Assembly: GCA_964351025.1 (NCBI GenBank)
Contig: CAYGLV010000010.1
Coordinates: forward strand, 1 to 55,562
DNA: 55,562 nucleotides
From: CAYGLV01 sp964351025
Lineage (GTDB): Bacteria > Actinomycetota > Thermoleophilia > Gaiellales > Gaiellaceae
Reading direction: 5' to 3'
A model generated the notes under the pieces. The model did no database searches and was not told the origin of the DNA. It was given only the letters and a program-made list of their open reading frames with translations. Position numbers and translations under genes: made by a program. Of this stretch, positions 30,467-38,745 are shown in pieces. Numbering within the stretch: position 1 is the first letter of the stretch; every line of letters starts with the position of its first letter.

Positions 30467-31497
30467 GCCGTTTGGAGCGTTTGCGGGCGCGGCTCGAGCG
30501 GCCGCTGCTCGTCACGAGCCCGGTCAACGTTCTCTACCTGACGGGGCTCTCCAGCTCGAACGCCGCCGTGCTCGTCGAGCCCGACCGGGCGCGTCTCTAC
30601 ACCGACTTCCGGTACATCGAGCGCGCGCGGGCGGCCGAGGGCGTGGAGGCAGTCGAGACGCCGCGCGCGGTGCTGTCGGCACTCGCCGGGCTGCTCGACG
30701 GCACCGTCGGCTTCGAGGCCGACGACGTGTCCTACGCGGGATGGCAGACGCTCGCCGCAAACGGGGTTGCGCTGGTGCCGACGCACGGCGTCGTCGAAGC
30801 GCTGCGCGCCGTCAAGGAGCCGGGCGAGCTCGACGCGATCCGCGCCGCGTGCGCGATCTCCGACCGCGCCTTCGAGGCGCTCGCCCAGGAGCGCTTCACA
30901 GGCCGAACCGAGCGCGAGCTCGCCTGGCGGGTCGACCAGCTGCTCCACGACTTCGGCGGCGAGGGGCCCGCCTTCGAAACGATCGTCGCGGCGGGCGAGA
31001 ACGGCTCCCGCCCGCACGCGATTCCCGGCGACCGGCCGATCGAGGCCGGGACGCTCGTCACGATCGACGCGGGCACGACAGTCGGGGGCTATCGCTCCGA
31101 CTGCACGCGCACCTTCGCCACCGGCGACCTGCCGGACGAGCTGGCCCGGATCTACGAGATCTGCCTCCAGGCCCAGGAGGCCGGTGTAGCCGCCCTCAGG
31201 GCGGGGATCACCGGGGTCGAGGGAGACGCCGCGTCGCGCTCCGTGATCGAGGCGGCCGGCTACGGCGAGCGGTTCGGCCACGGCCTCGGACACGGCGTGG
31301 GGCTGAACATCCACGAGGCGCCGGCGCTGCGGCGCGAGTCCACCGACACGCTCGTTGCCGGGAACACGGTCACCGTCGAACCCGGGATCTACCTCCCCGG
31401 CAGCGGCGGCGTCCGCATCGAGGACCTCGTGACGGTCACAGCGGACAGCTGCGAGCGCCTCACACGGTTCACCAAGGACCTGATCGTCGTCTCCTGA
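30463..31497 (+). CDS. pepP: Xaa-Pro aminopeptidase / M24 family peptidase
   Basis: A 344-aa two-domain M24 metallopeptidase: creatinase N-domain (1-115), then the pita-bread domain with metal ligands in TIDAGTTVGGYRSDCTRTF (two Asp), GHGLGHGVGLNIHE (His), TVEPGIYL (Glu) and GGVRIEDLV (Glu). Removes N-terminal residues before proline. It is immediately upstream of efp as in many Gram-positives; EF-P relieves stalling on polyproline, so both act on proline-rich proteins. Confidence 0.93.
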   Translation: MSRLERLRARLERPLLVTSPVNVLYLTGLSSSNAAVLVEPDRARLYTDFRYIERARAAEGVEAVETPRAVLSALAGLLDGTVGFEADDVSYAGWQTLAANGVALVPTHGVVEALRAVKEPGELDAIRAACAISDRAFEALAQERFTGRTERELAWRVDQLLHDFGGEGPAFETIVAAGENGSRPHAIPGDRPIEAGTLVTIDAGTTVGGYRSDCTRTFATGDLPDELARIYEICLQAQEAGVAALRAGITGVEGDAASRSVIEAAGYGERFGHGLGHGVGLNIHEAPALRRESTDTLVAGNTVTVEPGIYLPGSGGVRIEDLVTVTADSCERLTRFTKDLIVVS

Positions 31498-31515
31498 GTA
31501 GACTGGCGCGCGGGC

Positions 31516-32082
31516 ATGGCCGATGTCGTCGCCACGAACCAGTTCAAGAACGGGATGCACATCGAGCTCGAGGGCTCGGTCTGGCGCATCGTCGAGTTCC
31601 AGCACGTGAAGCCGGGCAAGGGCGGCGCCTTCGTGCGCACGAAGCTGAAGGAACTCGCGTCCGGCTCCGTCGTCGAGAAGACGTTCCGTGCGGGCGAGAA
31701 GTTCGCGCGCGTGCACACGGAGGTGAAGAACGTCCAGTTCCTCTACGAGGACGGCGTCGAGGCCCACTTCATGCACGAGGCGACCTACGAGCAGTTCGCG
31801 CTGCCGAACGCCGAGGTCGCGGATGCGCTGCCGTACCTCCTCCCGTCGAGCACCGTACAGATGCTGCAGGTGAACGAAAAGCCTGCCGGGATCCAGCTCC
31901 CCGCCTCGCTCGAGCTGGCGGTAACCGAAACGGAGCCCGGGGTGAAGGGCGACACCGTCTCGAACGTGACGAAGCCTGCGACGCTCGAGACGGGCGCCGT
32001 CGTCGCCGTGCCGCTGTTCGTCAACCCCGGCGACCGGATCAAGGTCGATCCGCACGAAGGCCGCTACATCGGCCGCGCCTGA
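31516..32082 (+). CDS. efp: Translation elongation factor P
   Basis: A 188-aa three-domain EF-P, a tRNA-shaped factor that rescues ribosomes stalled at consecutive prolines. The tip loop HVKPGKGGAFVRTKLK carries a Lys at the position modified in other bacteria. No epmA/B or deoxyhypusine-like gene is in the window, so the loop may function unmodified as in other actinobacteria. TAGACT (31499-31504) lies 11 bases before the ATG, giving at most a few bases of leader. Confidence 0.96.
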   Translation: MADVVATNQFKNGMHIELEGSVWRIVEFQHVKPGKGGAFVRTKLKELASGSVVEKTFRAGEKFARVHTEVKNVQFLYEDGVEAHFMHEATYEQFALPNAEVADALPYLLPSSTVQMLQVNEKPAGIQLPASLELAVTETEPGVKGDTVSNVTKPATLETGAVVAVPLFVNPGDRIKVDPHEGRYIGRA

Positions 32083-32119
32083 GCCTTCCGCGACCTCAGG
32101 CCCGTCTCCGCTCCGGCGC

Positions 32120-32521
32120 CTACTTGAGCGGGCTCGTCCCGGCCATCCAGATGATGACGCGTGTGAACTTCCCGTCGGGGCCGACGTCGAAGAAGTTGCA
32201 GTTGTGCATGTCGTTCTTCGTTCCGTCGTGCAGCGTCCCGATGTAGCCCTGCTCGGTCGCGACCTTGCCGGCAGCGGGCTCGACGACGATGTTCCGGATC
32301 TCGTGGAAGATCGACTCGGAGCTCGCGAAGAACTCGGTGAACATCCGCCGGATCTCGGCGGCGCCTGCGAACGTCGCGTGATCGGTCTGGACGGTCATGA
32401 TTGCGTCGTCGGCGAAGTGCGAGAGCACGGCGTCGGCGTCCATCGCGTCCACCGCTTTGAAGTAGCTGTCCGGCAGGGCAGCAAGGGACTCACGGGTGTG
32501 CTCGGAGACGTGCGTGGCCAT
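32120..32521 (-). CDS. SnoaL/NTF2-like protein
   Basis: A 133-aa cone-shaped NTF2-fold protein: YFKAVDAMDADAVLSHFADDAIMTVQ, the FAGAAEIRRMFTEFF segment, and a C-terminal sheet ending FTRVIIWMAG. Such proteins are small enzymes or ligand binders (polyketide cyclase, limonene epoxide hydrolase type), and no catalytic residues are diagnostic here. ATG 32521 has a strong ribosome site (GAGGAGG), unlike its leaderless neighbours. It interrupts the efp-accB synteny on the opposite strand, so it is likely a later insertion. Confidence 0.75.
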   Translation of the reverse strand: MATHVSEHTRESLAALPDSYFKAVDAMDADAVLSHFADDAIMTVQTDHATFAGAAEIRRMFTEFFASSESIFHEIRNIVVEPAAGKVATEQGYIGTLHDGTKNDMHNCNFFDVGPDGKFTRVIIWMAGTSPLK

Positions 32522-32660
32522 AGGTCCTCCTCGAATGTCTGACGATGGCATGCTGTCGGGCCGGCCGGTCCCCGTCAAGCCGCGCAGACGCTCGCCGGCT
32601 GCAACCACACGGCTCCGTGCGGCGTCAGACCGGCTGCGCAGGGGACGGACGCGTCCGCTG
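32522..32660. other. Divergent intergenic region with inverted repeats
   Basis: GTCTGACG (32537-32544) is repeated inverted as CGTCAGAC (32623-32630), and CGGACGCGTCCG (32646-32657) is a perfect 12-bp palindrome just ahead of the -10 at 32661. The palindrome is a candidate operator for the biotin-protein operon. No gene. Confidence 0.35.
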
Positions 32661-32666
32661 TAGGCT
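32661..32666 (+). promoter_or_regulatory. -10 hexamer for the biotin-carrier operon
   Basis: TAGGCT seven bases before ATG 32674, directly after the 12-bp palindrome. Confidence 0.45.
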
Positions 32667-32673
32667 CCCTCCG

Positions 32674-34470
32674 ATGCCGAAGCTTGTCGACACCACGATT
32701 CGCCTGCTCTCGCAGGAGCCGCTCGCGGGACGGGTGCCGACCGCCGAGGTGCTCCGGCTCGCGGAGCTCCTCGACGGCGCCGGGTTCGCCTGCCTCGAGG
32801 TCTCGGCCGGGGGCGGCTTCGATGCGGCGGTTCGCCGCGGGGTCGAGAGCCCGTGGGAGCGCATCCGGGCGCTGAAGGCGCGGACGGCGACACCGCTCGG
32901 GATCGCTCTCCGCGGCCGGTTCCTCGTCGGCTCGCGCGCGGTGCATCAGGACATCGTCCGCCGTTTTGTCTCCTGCGCGGCCGAGAACGGCATCTCTGTC
33001 TTCCGCATCCACGATCCGCTGAACGACGTCTCGAGCCTGCGCCACTCGGCCGACGCGGTACTGGCGGCCGGCGGGGAGTTCCACGCCGGCCTCGTGTACA
33101 GCCCCGGCCGGCCGGGCGAGGCCGACGCGCTCGTCGAGCAAGCGCGTGAGCTGGGAGATCTCGGCGCGGCCTGGGTGATTCTCAACGACCCCACGGGCGC
33201 GCTCTCACCGGCGAGCGCGGGCGATCTCGTCGGCCGGGTAGGGGAGGCGAGCGGGCTGCCCGTGGGCTACTACAGCCAGGGCGCCGGCGGCACGGCCCTC
33301 GCCGACTCGCTCGCCGCAGTCGAGGCGGGCGCCGAGCGCATCGCCTGCGCCGTCTACCCGCTCGCGCTGATCCTCCATCGCGTCTCCGCCGAGTCGCTCG
33401 TGCAGGCGCTGCACGGCTACGGCAAAGAGACCGGAGTGGACATCGCGACGCTCTGGCGGGCCTCCCATCTCGTGGACGAGCACATCGGCGACGAGCCGGT
33501 CACACCACTCGCGCCCCGCATCGCCGTGCGCGCCGCCGAGCACGACCTGCCGTCGGGGCTCGTTGCGGCGATCGACGTCCACCTGCGCGCCCACGCAGCC
33601 GGGGATCGCCTGCTCGAGGTGCTCGTGGAGCTCGGCCGCATCCGCGTGGAGGCCGGCTGGCCGCCGCTCGCCGCGCCGATCGGCCAGATCCTTGCCTCGC
33701 AGGCGTTGCTCAATGTGCTCTCCGCGCGTCGCTACGGCTCGCTCGTGGACGAGTTCCGCTCGCTCGTCCAGGGGCGCTACGGCACACCGCCCGCGCCGGT
33801 CGACGCGACCCTCGCCCGAGCGGTCTCGCTCCTCTCCGACGATCTTTCGCTCGAGCACGACCCACCGACCGCCGAGGACGTCCGCGCAGACGCCGAGGGT
33901 CTCGCAGCGAGCGAAGAGGAGCTCGTCCTGCTCGCGATGTTCGGCAACGAGGTGGAGCCGTTGCTGCGCACGATTCGCGCCCGGCACTCGCACGACGAGC
34001 CGCTCCTCGCGCAGGGCGTCGAGCACACCCGCGGCGAGCGGATCCGCGAGCTCGTCCGGATCGTGCAGGAGAGCGGTGTGGCGGAGGTCGAGATCGAGGA
34101 CGAGGGGATGCGGGTGTCGGTCCGCCGAACCGACGAAGCACTCCAGCCGGTGGGGACGCTGGTGGATGCCGATGAGCCCGGCCTAGTGGCACCGGCGTCA
34201 TACCTGCCGGGCATCGTGCACATCGAGTCCCCGATGGTCGGCACCTTCTACCGGGCCCCGCAGCCGGGAACGCCGGCGTTCGTCGAGGTCGGCGACACGA
34301 TCGTGCCCGGGCAGACGCTCTGCGTCCTCGAGGCGATGAAGCTGATGAACGAGGTGAAGGCCGAGCTGGCCGGCGTCGTGCGAACGATTCACGTCGAGAA
34401 CGCGCAGCCCGTCGAGTTCGGCCAGCTGCTCTTCGAGATCGAACCGATCGTCGCGCCGCCGGCGGTTTGA
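32674..34470 (+). CDS. Fusion of degenerate OadA/PYC-type carboxyltransferase domain and biotin carboxyl carrier (AccB)
   Basis: A 598-aa protein. Residues 1-430 match the carboxyltransferase region of oxaloacetate decarboxylase alpha and pyruvate carboxylase: DTTIR (6-10), CLEVSAGGGFDAAVR, FRIHDPLNDV, and WPPLAAPIGQILASQALLNVLSARRYG. Residues 450-598 are AccB: RIRELVRIVQESGVAEVEIED, then ESPMVGTFYRAPQPGTP and LEAMKLMNEV with biotinyl Lys556. The carboxyltransferase part has lost three metal ligands: carbamyl-Lys is Asn171 (ILNDPTG instead of IKDMAG) and the HxH pair is Gly198 and Tyr200. It should be inactive as written. With accC next door, the protein probably serves as the biotin carrier. 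Confidence 0.88.
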   Translation: MPKLVDTTIRLLSQEPLAGRVPTAEVLRLAELLDGAGFACLEVSAGGGFDAAVRRGVESPWERIRALKARTATPLGIALRGRFLVGSRAVHQDIVRRFVSCAAENGISVFRIHDPLNDVSSLRHSADAVLAAGGEFHAGLVYSPGRPGEADALVEQARELGDLGAAWVILNDPTGALSPASAGDLVGRVGEASGLPVGYYSQGAGGTALADSLAAVEAGAERIACAVYPLALILHRVSAESLVQALHGYGKETGVDIATLWRASHLVDEHIGDEPVTPLAPRIAVRAAEHDLPSGLVAAIDVHLRAHAAGDRLLEVLVELGRIRVEAGWPPLAAPIGQILASQALLNVLSARRYGSLVDEFRSLVQGRYGTPPAPVDATLARAVSLLSDDLSLEHDPPTAEDVRADAEGLAASEEELVLLAMFGNEVEPLLRTIRARHSHDEPLLAQGVEHTRGERIRELVRIVQESGVAEVEIEDEGMRVSVRRTDEALQPVGTLVDADEPGLVAPASYLPGIVHIESPMVGTFYRAPQPGTPAFVEVGDTIVPGQTLCVLEAMKLMNEVKAELAGVVRTIHVENAQPVEFGQLLFEIEPIVAPPAV

Positions 34471-35831
34471 GTCGGATGTTCCGCCGCGTCCTCGTCGCGA
34501 ATCGAGGCGAGATCGCCGTGCGCGTGATCCGCACCCTGCACGAGCTCGGGATCGAGGCCGTCGCGATCTACTCGACCGCGGACCGTGACGCCATGCACGT
34601 CCGTCTCGCCGACCAGGCCGTCTGCATCGGCCCCCCGGCTGCGAACGACAGCTACCTCCGGATCGCGTCCGTGATCGCGGCGGCGGAGACGACCGGCTGC
34701 GAGGCTGTCCACCCAGGCTACGGCTTCCTGTCGGAGAACCCGGCCTTCGTTCGCGCCTGCCAGGAGAACGACATCGTGTTCGTCGGCCCGCCGGCCGACG
34801 TGATGGCCGCGATGGGCGACAAGGCCCGCGCGAAGGAGGAGATGCGCCGCGCCGGTGTGCCGCTCGTTCCGGGCACGGACGGCGCCGCCTCGCTGCACGA
34901 GGCGCAGGCGACTGCCGCCGAGCTCGGTTACCCCGTCCTGCTGAAAGCGGTTGCGGGCGGCGGAGGCAAGGGGATGCGCCTCGTGAACGCCCCCGGCGAG
35001 CTGGAGCTCGCGTACACGACGGCCCGTACCGAGGCGGAAGCAGCCTTCGGCGACCCGGCACTCTACGTCGAGCAGGCCGTCGTCCCCGCGCGGCACGTCG
35101 AAGTTCAGGTGCTGGCCGACGCCCACGGAGGCGTGCTTACGCTCGGCGAGCGCGAGTGCTCGATCCAGCGCCGCCACCAGAAGCTCGTCGAGGAGTCGCC
35201 CTCGCCTGCGCTCACACCCGATACGCGCGAGGAGCTCGAGCGTGAGGTCGAGCGCGCGTGCCGCGCGATCGGGTACGTCAGCGCCGGCACCTTCGAGTTC
35301 CTGCTCGGCCCCGGCGGCGAGCACTACTTCATCGAGCTGAACTGCCGGCTGCAGGTCGAGCACCCGGTCACCGAGCTGACGACGGGAATGGACATCGTGC
35401 GTGAGCAGCTGCGGATCGCCGCCGGCGAGCGGCTCGAGACGACGGGGCGGGCGCCCCGCCGCGGGCACGCGCTGGAGATCCGGATCAACGCCGAGGACCC
35501 GGCCCGCGACTTCATGCCCGCACCGGGGACGATCGCCCGCTTCCGTGCTCCGCTCGGGCCGGGAACGCGCTTCGACACGCACCTCGAAGCGGGATCGGTG
35601 ATCTCGCCGTACTACGACTCGCTGATCGGGAAGCTCGCGGTCTGGGACGAGGACCGCAACGGCGCGATCGCGCGCGCGTTGCGGGCGCTCCGCGAGCTGG
35701 AGGTGGACGGGATACCGACGACGCGGCAACTGGCGATCGAGATCCTGCGCTCGCCCGAGTTCGCGGGTGGGAGCTATTCGACCAGCTTCCTCGCGGACGC
35801 GGCCCACCGGCTGCCCGCGCTCTCGTCATGA
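34467..35831 (+). CDS. accC: Biotin carboxylase subunit of acetyl-CoA carboxylase
   Basis: A 454-aa ATP-grasp enzyme that carboxylates biotin on the carrier protein with bicarbonate and ATP: RVLVANRGEIAVRVIR, HPGYGFLSENPAFV, KAVAGGGGKGMR glycine loop, ERECSIQRRHQKLVEE, ELNCRLQVEHPVTE and the EIRINAEDP region. Start TTG 34467 overlaps the TGA of the fusion gene (TTGA); ATG 34476 is an alternative. The partner is the fused carrier; carboxyltransferase subunits accA/accD are not in this window. Confidence 0.96.
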   Translation: MSRMFRRVLVANRGEIAVRVIRTLHELGIEAVAIYSTADRDAMHVRLADQAVCIGPPAANDSYLRIASVIAAAETTGCEAVHPGYGFLSENPAFVRACQENDIVFVGPPADVMAAMGDKARAKEEMRRAGVPLVPGTDGAASLHEAQATAAELGYPVLLKAVAGGGGKGMRLVNAPGELELAYTTARTEAEAAFGDPALYVEQAVVPARHVEVQVLADAHGGVLTLGERECSIQRRHQKLVEESPSPALTPDTREELEREVERACRAIGYVSAGTFEFLLGPGGEHYFIELNCRLQVEHPVTELTTGMDIVREQLRIAAGERLETTGRAPRRGHALEIRINAEDPARDFMPAPGTIARFRAPLGPGTRFDTHLEAGSVISPYYDSLIGKLAVWDEDRNGAIARALRALRELEVDGIPTTRQLAIEILRSPEFAGGSYSTSFLADAAHRLPALSS

Positions 35832-36136
35832 AGCAGGAGGACCTCATCCTGACCGGGCCGCGTGGGCATATCACCGTGCCCGGCGCCGCGCTTGCCGCGA
35901 CGGTTCTGGGCGCGGCCGGCCGCATTCCCGGCGCGAGGGCGCGCCGGCCGCGGCGGGGGATCGGCGTTGAGATCGACGGTGGACGGGCACTCGTTCGCGT
36001 CGAGATCACCGCTCGCCGCGGCGAGCCGCTGCCAGGGCTCGGCCGGTCGGTGCAGGAGGCGGCGCGAGAGGCGTTCGCGCTGATGTTTGCCCTCGAGACG
36101 ACCGTGGACGTCACGATCGAGGAGGTCGAGCCCTGA
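35828..36136 (+). CDS. Asp23/Gls24 family envelope stress protein
   Basis: A 102-aa Asp23-family protein: ITVPGAALAATVLGAA near the start, then a beta-strand-rich middle and QEAAREAFALMFALETTVDVTIEEVEP. In Bacillus the homologue YqhY lies at the same place between accC and nusB and affects acetyl-CoA carboxylase activity and lipid homeostasis. ATG overlaps accC by four bases; TGATG couples it to nusB. Confidence 0.85.
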   Translation: MKQEDLILTGPRGHITVPGAALAATVLGAAGRIPGARARRPRRGIGVEIDGGRALVRVEITARRGEPLPGLGRSVQEAAREAFALMFALETTVDVTIEEVEP

Positions 36137-36513
36137 TGGCCGGACGCCGAGCGGAGAGGCGGACAGCGCTCTTTCTGCTCTATCAGTGGGATCTCACGGG
36201 GCAGCCGCTGACCTCGCTCTACGAGGGCGACGCCGCCGGGTTCGCGCTGGAGCTGGCCGAGGCCGTTGCTCAGCGGGCCGAGGCGCTCGATGTGCGGATC
36301 ACGGCCTCTGCCGAGGGCTGGACCGCCGATCGCCTCGGTACGCTCGAACGGAATATCCTGCGAATCGGGATCTACGAGCTCGAGGAGGACACGGTGCCGC
36401 CCGAGGTGGCGATCAACGAAGCGGTCGTGCTCGCGAAGAAGTACGCCTCCGACGAGGCGGGGAAGCTCGTGAACGGGATCCTCGGCCGCGTGGCGCGGGA
36501 GCAGGCAGCGTGA
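36136..36513 (+). CDS. nusB: Transcription antitermination factor NusB
   Basis: A 125-aa all-helical RNA-binding protein, start RRAERRTALFLLYQWD, with the conserved core LERNILRIGIYELEE, PPEVAINEAVVLAKKYASDEAGKLVNGILGRV. Binds boxA RNA with NusE for rRNA antitermination. Overlaps both neighbours by 1-4 bases. Confidence 0.95.
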   Translation: MAGRRAERRTALFLLYQWDLTGQPLTSLYEGDAAGFALELAEAVAQRAEALDVRITASAEGWTADRLGTLERNILRIGIYELEEDTVPPEVAINEAVVLAKKYASDEAGKLVNGILGRVAREQAA

Positions 36514-36701
36514 GCGCCGACGATGCCTTGACGCGCGTGGAAGAGCTGCTCGAGCGGCTCAAGGCCACTCGGGAGGAGCTCGAGAAGCTCGCCTCCGCCG
36601 GGGAGCCGGATGCGGCGATCGAGGTCCTCACCGAGCTGGCGGAGCTCGCCAAGGAGGTCGAGGCCGAGCTTCAGAAGGCGCGGGCCGATGCGGGCGCCTG
36701 A
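36510..36701 (+). CDS. Small coiled-coil protein at the xseB position
   Basis: A 63-aa helical protein with Leu/Glu/Ala heptads (RVEELLERLKATREELEKLA; VLTELAELAKEVEAELQKA). Exonuclease VII small subunit genes often lie between nusB and ispA, but the XseB hallmarks (LE.IV..LE.G, LEESL) are not clear and no xseA is present. It starts at GTG within the nusB stop (GTGA) and overlaps ispA by 14 bases. Either a diverged XseB or an unrelated small protein. Confidence 0.6.
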   Translation: MSADDALTRVEELLERLKATREELEKLASAGEPDAAIEVLTELAELAKEVEAELQKARADAGA

Positions 36702-37458
36702 CGAGCTGCGGGAGCTCGTCGAGACGCACCTTCGCGGCCTCGCGTTCCGGCATGAGCTCGGCGAGCTCGAGGAGGCGATGCGCTACACGCTCGACGCGGG
36801 TGGCAAACGCGTGCGGCCCGTGCTCTGTCTCGCCGTCGCCGAGGCGGCCGGCGGCGAGCTCGAAGCGGCGCTACCGGCGGCCGCGGCGCTCGAGCTCGTG
36901 CACACCTTCTCACTCGTCCATGACGACCTGCCGGCGCTCGACGACGACGAGCTGCGCCGCGGGCTGCCGACGGCGCACGTCCGCTTCGGCGAGGCGACGG
37001 CGCTACTGGCCGGCGACGCGCTGCTCGCCGAGGCGTTTCGGCAGGCGCTCTCGTGCCCCGGCCCTGCGGTTGCCCGCGAGCTGGTGGAGGCGACGCTCGC
37101 CATGATCGGCGGCCAGCACCTCGACGTCACGGGCGCCGCGGGAGATCTGGCGGCGCTGCACCGGTTGAAGACGGGTGCGCTCTTCTCGGCCTGCGTCGGC
37201 TGCGGGCTCTGGGCAGCGGGCGTGCCGGGGCAGGAGCAAGGGCCGTGGCGTGCGTTCGGCGACGAGCTGGGCCTCCTCTTCCAGATCGTGGACGACATCC
37301 TCGACGGCGACGGCTACGTGCTGCGCCTGGGCGAGGACGCGGCACGCGATCTGGCCGGCGAGGCGGCCGCACGGGCTTTGGCGAAGCTGGCCGCGATCGC
37401 GGCCGACACGTCTGCCCTGGAGGAGATCGTCGCCGGCCTCGCCGCGCGAACGTCCTAG
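36688..37458 (+). CDS. ispA: Polyprenyl (geranylgeranyl/farnesyl) diphosphate synthase
   Basis: A 256-aa trans-prenyltransferase. GGKRVRP binds IPP; the first Asp-rich motif is HDDLPALDDDELRRGLPTAH (D79, D80, D85/86), the second QIVDDILDGDG; GGQHLDV and HRLKTGALF are conserved between them. The chain-length residues before the first motif (HTFSLV) are those of short-chain enzymes. The region after the second motif is somewhat short compared with E. coli IspA. The stop shares CTAG with the convergent acetyltransferase gene. Confidence 0.9.
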   Translation: MRAPDELRELVETHLRGLAFRHELGELEEAMRYTLDAGGKRVRPVLCLAVAEAAGGELEAALPAAAALELVHTFSLVHDDLPALDDDELRRGLPTAHVRFGEATALLAGDALLAEAFRQALSCPGPAVARELVEATLAMIGGQHLDVTGAAGDLAALHRLKTGALFSACVGCGLWAAGVPGQEQGPWRAFGDELGLLFQIVDDILDGDGYVLRLGEDAARDLAGEAAARALAKLAAIAADTSALEEIVAGLAARTS

Positions 37459-37958
37459 AGCTCTTCGGCGAGCGCGTCCATGAGCAGGACGTCCTGCCAC
37501 GTGCCGTCGGGACCACGCCAGTGGCGGCGCATGACGCCGACCCGCCGGAAGCCGACCCGCTCGTAGGCACGGATCGCGCGCGCGTTGCCGAGCGCGGGGT
37601 CGATCGTGACCCGGTGATGGCCGCGCTCACGGACGAGCCAGCGCGCCAGCGTGAGCACGGCGTCGCTGCCGAGCCCCTGCCCGTGCCGGACCGAGGTCAG
37701 GAAGATGTCGATGCCCGCGTGGCGGTATTCGGGGCTGGACTCCTCGTGGGAGTGGGCCATCCCGATCAGCTCACCCCCAGCCTCGATCGCAAAGGCGTCC
37801 ACGCCGTCGTGACCCTCGGCCTTCGCGGTGAAGTACCCGACGGTCAGTCCCGGCCACCAGCGGGCGACCTCGGGCTCCGCGCCGATCTCCGCCAGGCGCG
37901 CGGCGTCGGCGGCCAGCACGGGCCTGAGAACGACGGACTCGCCGCTCAGCACGGTCAC
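37455..37958 (-). CDS. GNAT acetyltransferase, AAC(6')-like
   Basis: A 167-aa acetyl-CoA-dependent N-acetyltransferase: LRPVLAADAARLAEIGAEPEVARWWPG at the N-terminus, the acetyl-CoA loop VRHGQGLGSDAVLTLARWL and the C-terminal TIDPALGNARAIRAYERVGFRRVGV. This last pattern (IDP..N.RAIR.YE..GF) is common in aminoglycoside 6'-acetyltransferases and also in ribosomal-protein and polyamine acetyltransferases. Substrate is open. GTG 37958 is preceded by minus-strand TACAAC six bases upstream, back to back with the tlyA promoter. Confidence 0.8.
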   Translation of the reverse strand: MTVLSGESVVLRPVLAADAARLAEIGAEPEVARWWPGLTVGYFTAKAEGHDGVDAFAIEAGGELIGMAHSHEESSPEYRHAGIDIFLTSVRHGQGLGSDAVLTLARWLVRERGHHRVTIDPALGNARAIRAYERVGFRRVGVMRRHWRGPDGTWQDVLLMDALAEEL

Positions 37959-37974
37959 TTCGTTGTTGTACCAC

Positions 37975-37980
37975 TACCCT
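37975..37980 (+). promoter_or_regulatory. -10 hexamer for tlyA
   Basis: TACCCT six bases before ATG 37987. A minus-strand TACAAC at 37965-37970 faces the acetyltransferase gene, so two divergent -10 elements lie within 16 bases. Confidence 0.45.
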
Positions 37981-37986
37981 GCAGCT

Positions 37987-38745
37987 ATGAAGAAGCGTCT
38001 GGACGTCCTGCTCTTCGAGCGTGGCCTCGCCGAGAGCCGCGCGCGGGCGCAGGCACTCGTCATCGCCGGGCTCGTCCAAGGCTACGACAAGCCGGGTGCG
38101 CAGGTCGACGAGGACGCGGAGCTCGTGGTCGAGCGGCCGCCCCGCTACGTCTCGCGCGGCGGCGAGAAGCTCGAGAATGCGCTCGCTGCGTTCCGCGTCG
38201 ACCCGGCGGGTCGCCACTGCCTCGACGTCGGCGCCTCGACGGGCGGCTTCACCGACTGCCTGCTCCAGCACGGCGCGGCACGTGTGATCGCGCTCGACGT
38301 CGGCTACGGGCAGCTGCACCCGAAGCTGCGCGGCGACCCGCGGGTCACGGTGCTCGAGCGCCTGAACGCACGTCACGTGACGGAGCTGCCGTTCGTTCCG
38401 GACCTGATCACCTGCGACGTCTCCTTCATCTCCGTGCGCACCGCGCTGCCGGCCGCGCTCGCGCTGGCTGCGCCGGGCTGGGAGGCACTCGTGCTCGTCA
38501 AACCCCAGTTCGAGGCCGGGCGGGCAGACGTCCGCAAGGGCGTCGTCCGCGACCCGGAAGTGTGGAAGGCGGCGCTCCTGCGTGTGAGTGAGACTGCGAT
38601 CGGATGGGGTGCAGAGACCACCGGCGTCGTAGACTCAGGCCTGCCGGGCCCCAAGGGGAACCGGGAGTTCTTCCTCCACCTCGTCCAGCGAGAGAAGGCT
38701 GTCCTGCACGATGACATCGCCCGCCGCATCGCCGACGCCGTCTAG
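37987..38745 (+). CDS. tlyA: TlyA family rRNA 2'-O-methyltransferase
   Basis: A 252-aa protein: N-terminal S4 RNA-binding domain (1-60; KRLDVLLFERGLAESRARAQALVIAG), then an FtsJ-like Rossmann methyltransferase with SAM loop CLDVGASTGGFTDCLL, DVSFIS and LVKPQFE. TlyA methylates 16S and 23S rRNA and determines capreomycin sensitivity in Mycobacterium. tlyA-nadK-recN order is conserved. Overlaps nadK by 35 bases. Confidence 0.93.
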   Translation: MKKRLDVLLFERGLAESRARAQALVIAGLVQGYDKPGAQVDEDAELVVERPPRYVSRGGEKLENALAAFRVDPAGRHCLDVGASTGGFTDCLLQHGAARVIALDVGYGQLHPKLRGDPRVTVLERLNARHVTELPFVPDLITCDVSFISVRTALPAALALAAPGWEALVLVKPQFEAGRADVRKGVVRDPEVWKAALLRVSETAIGWGAETTGVVDSGLPGPKGNREFFLHLVQREKAVLHDDIARRIADAV

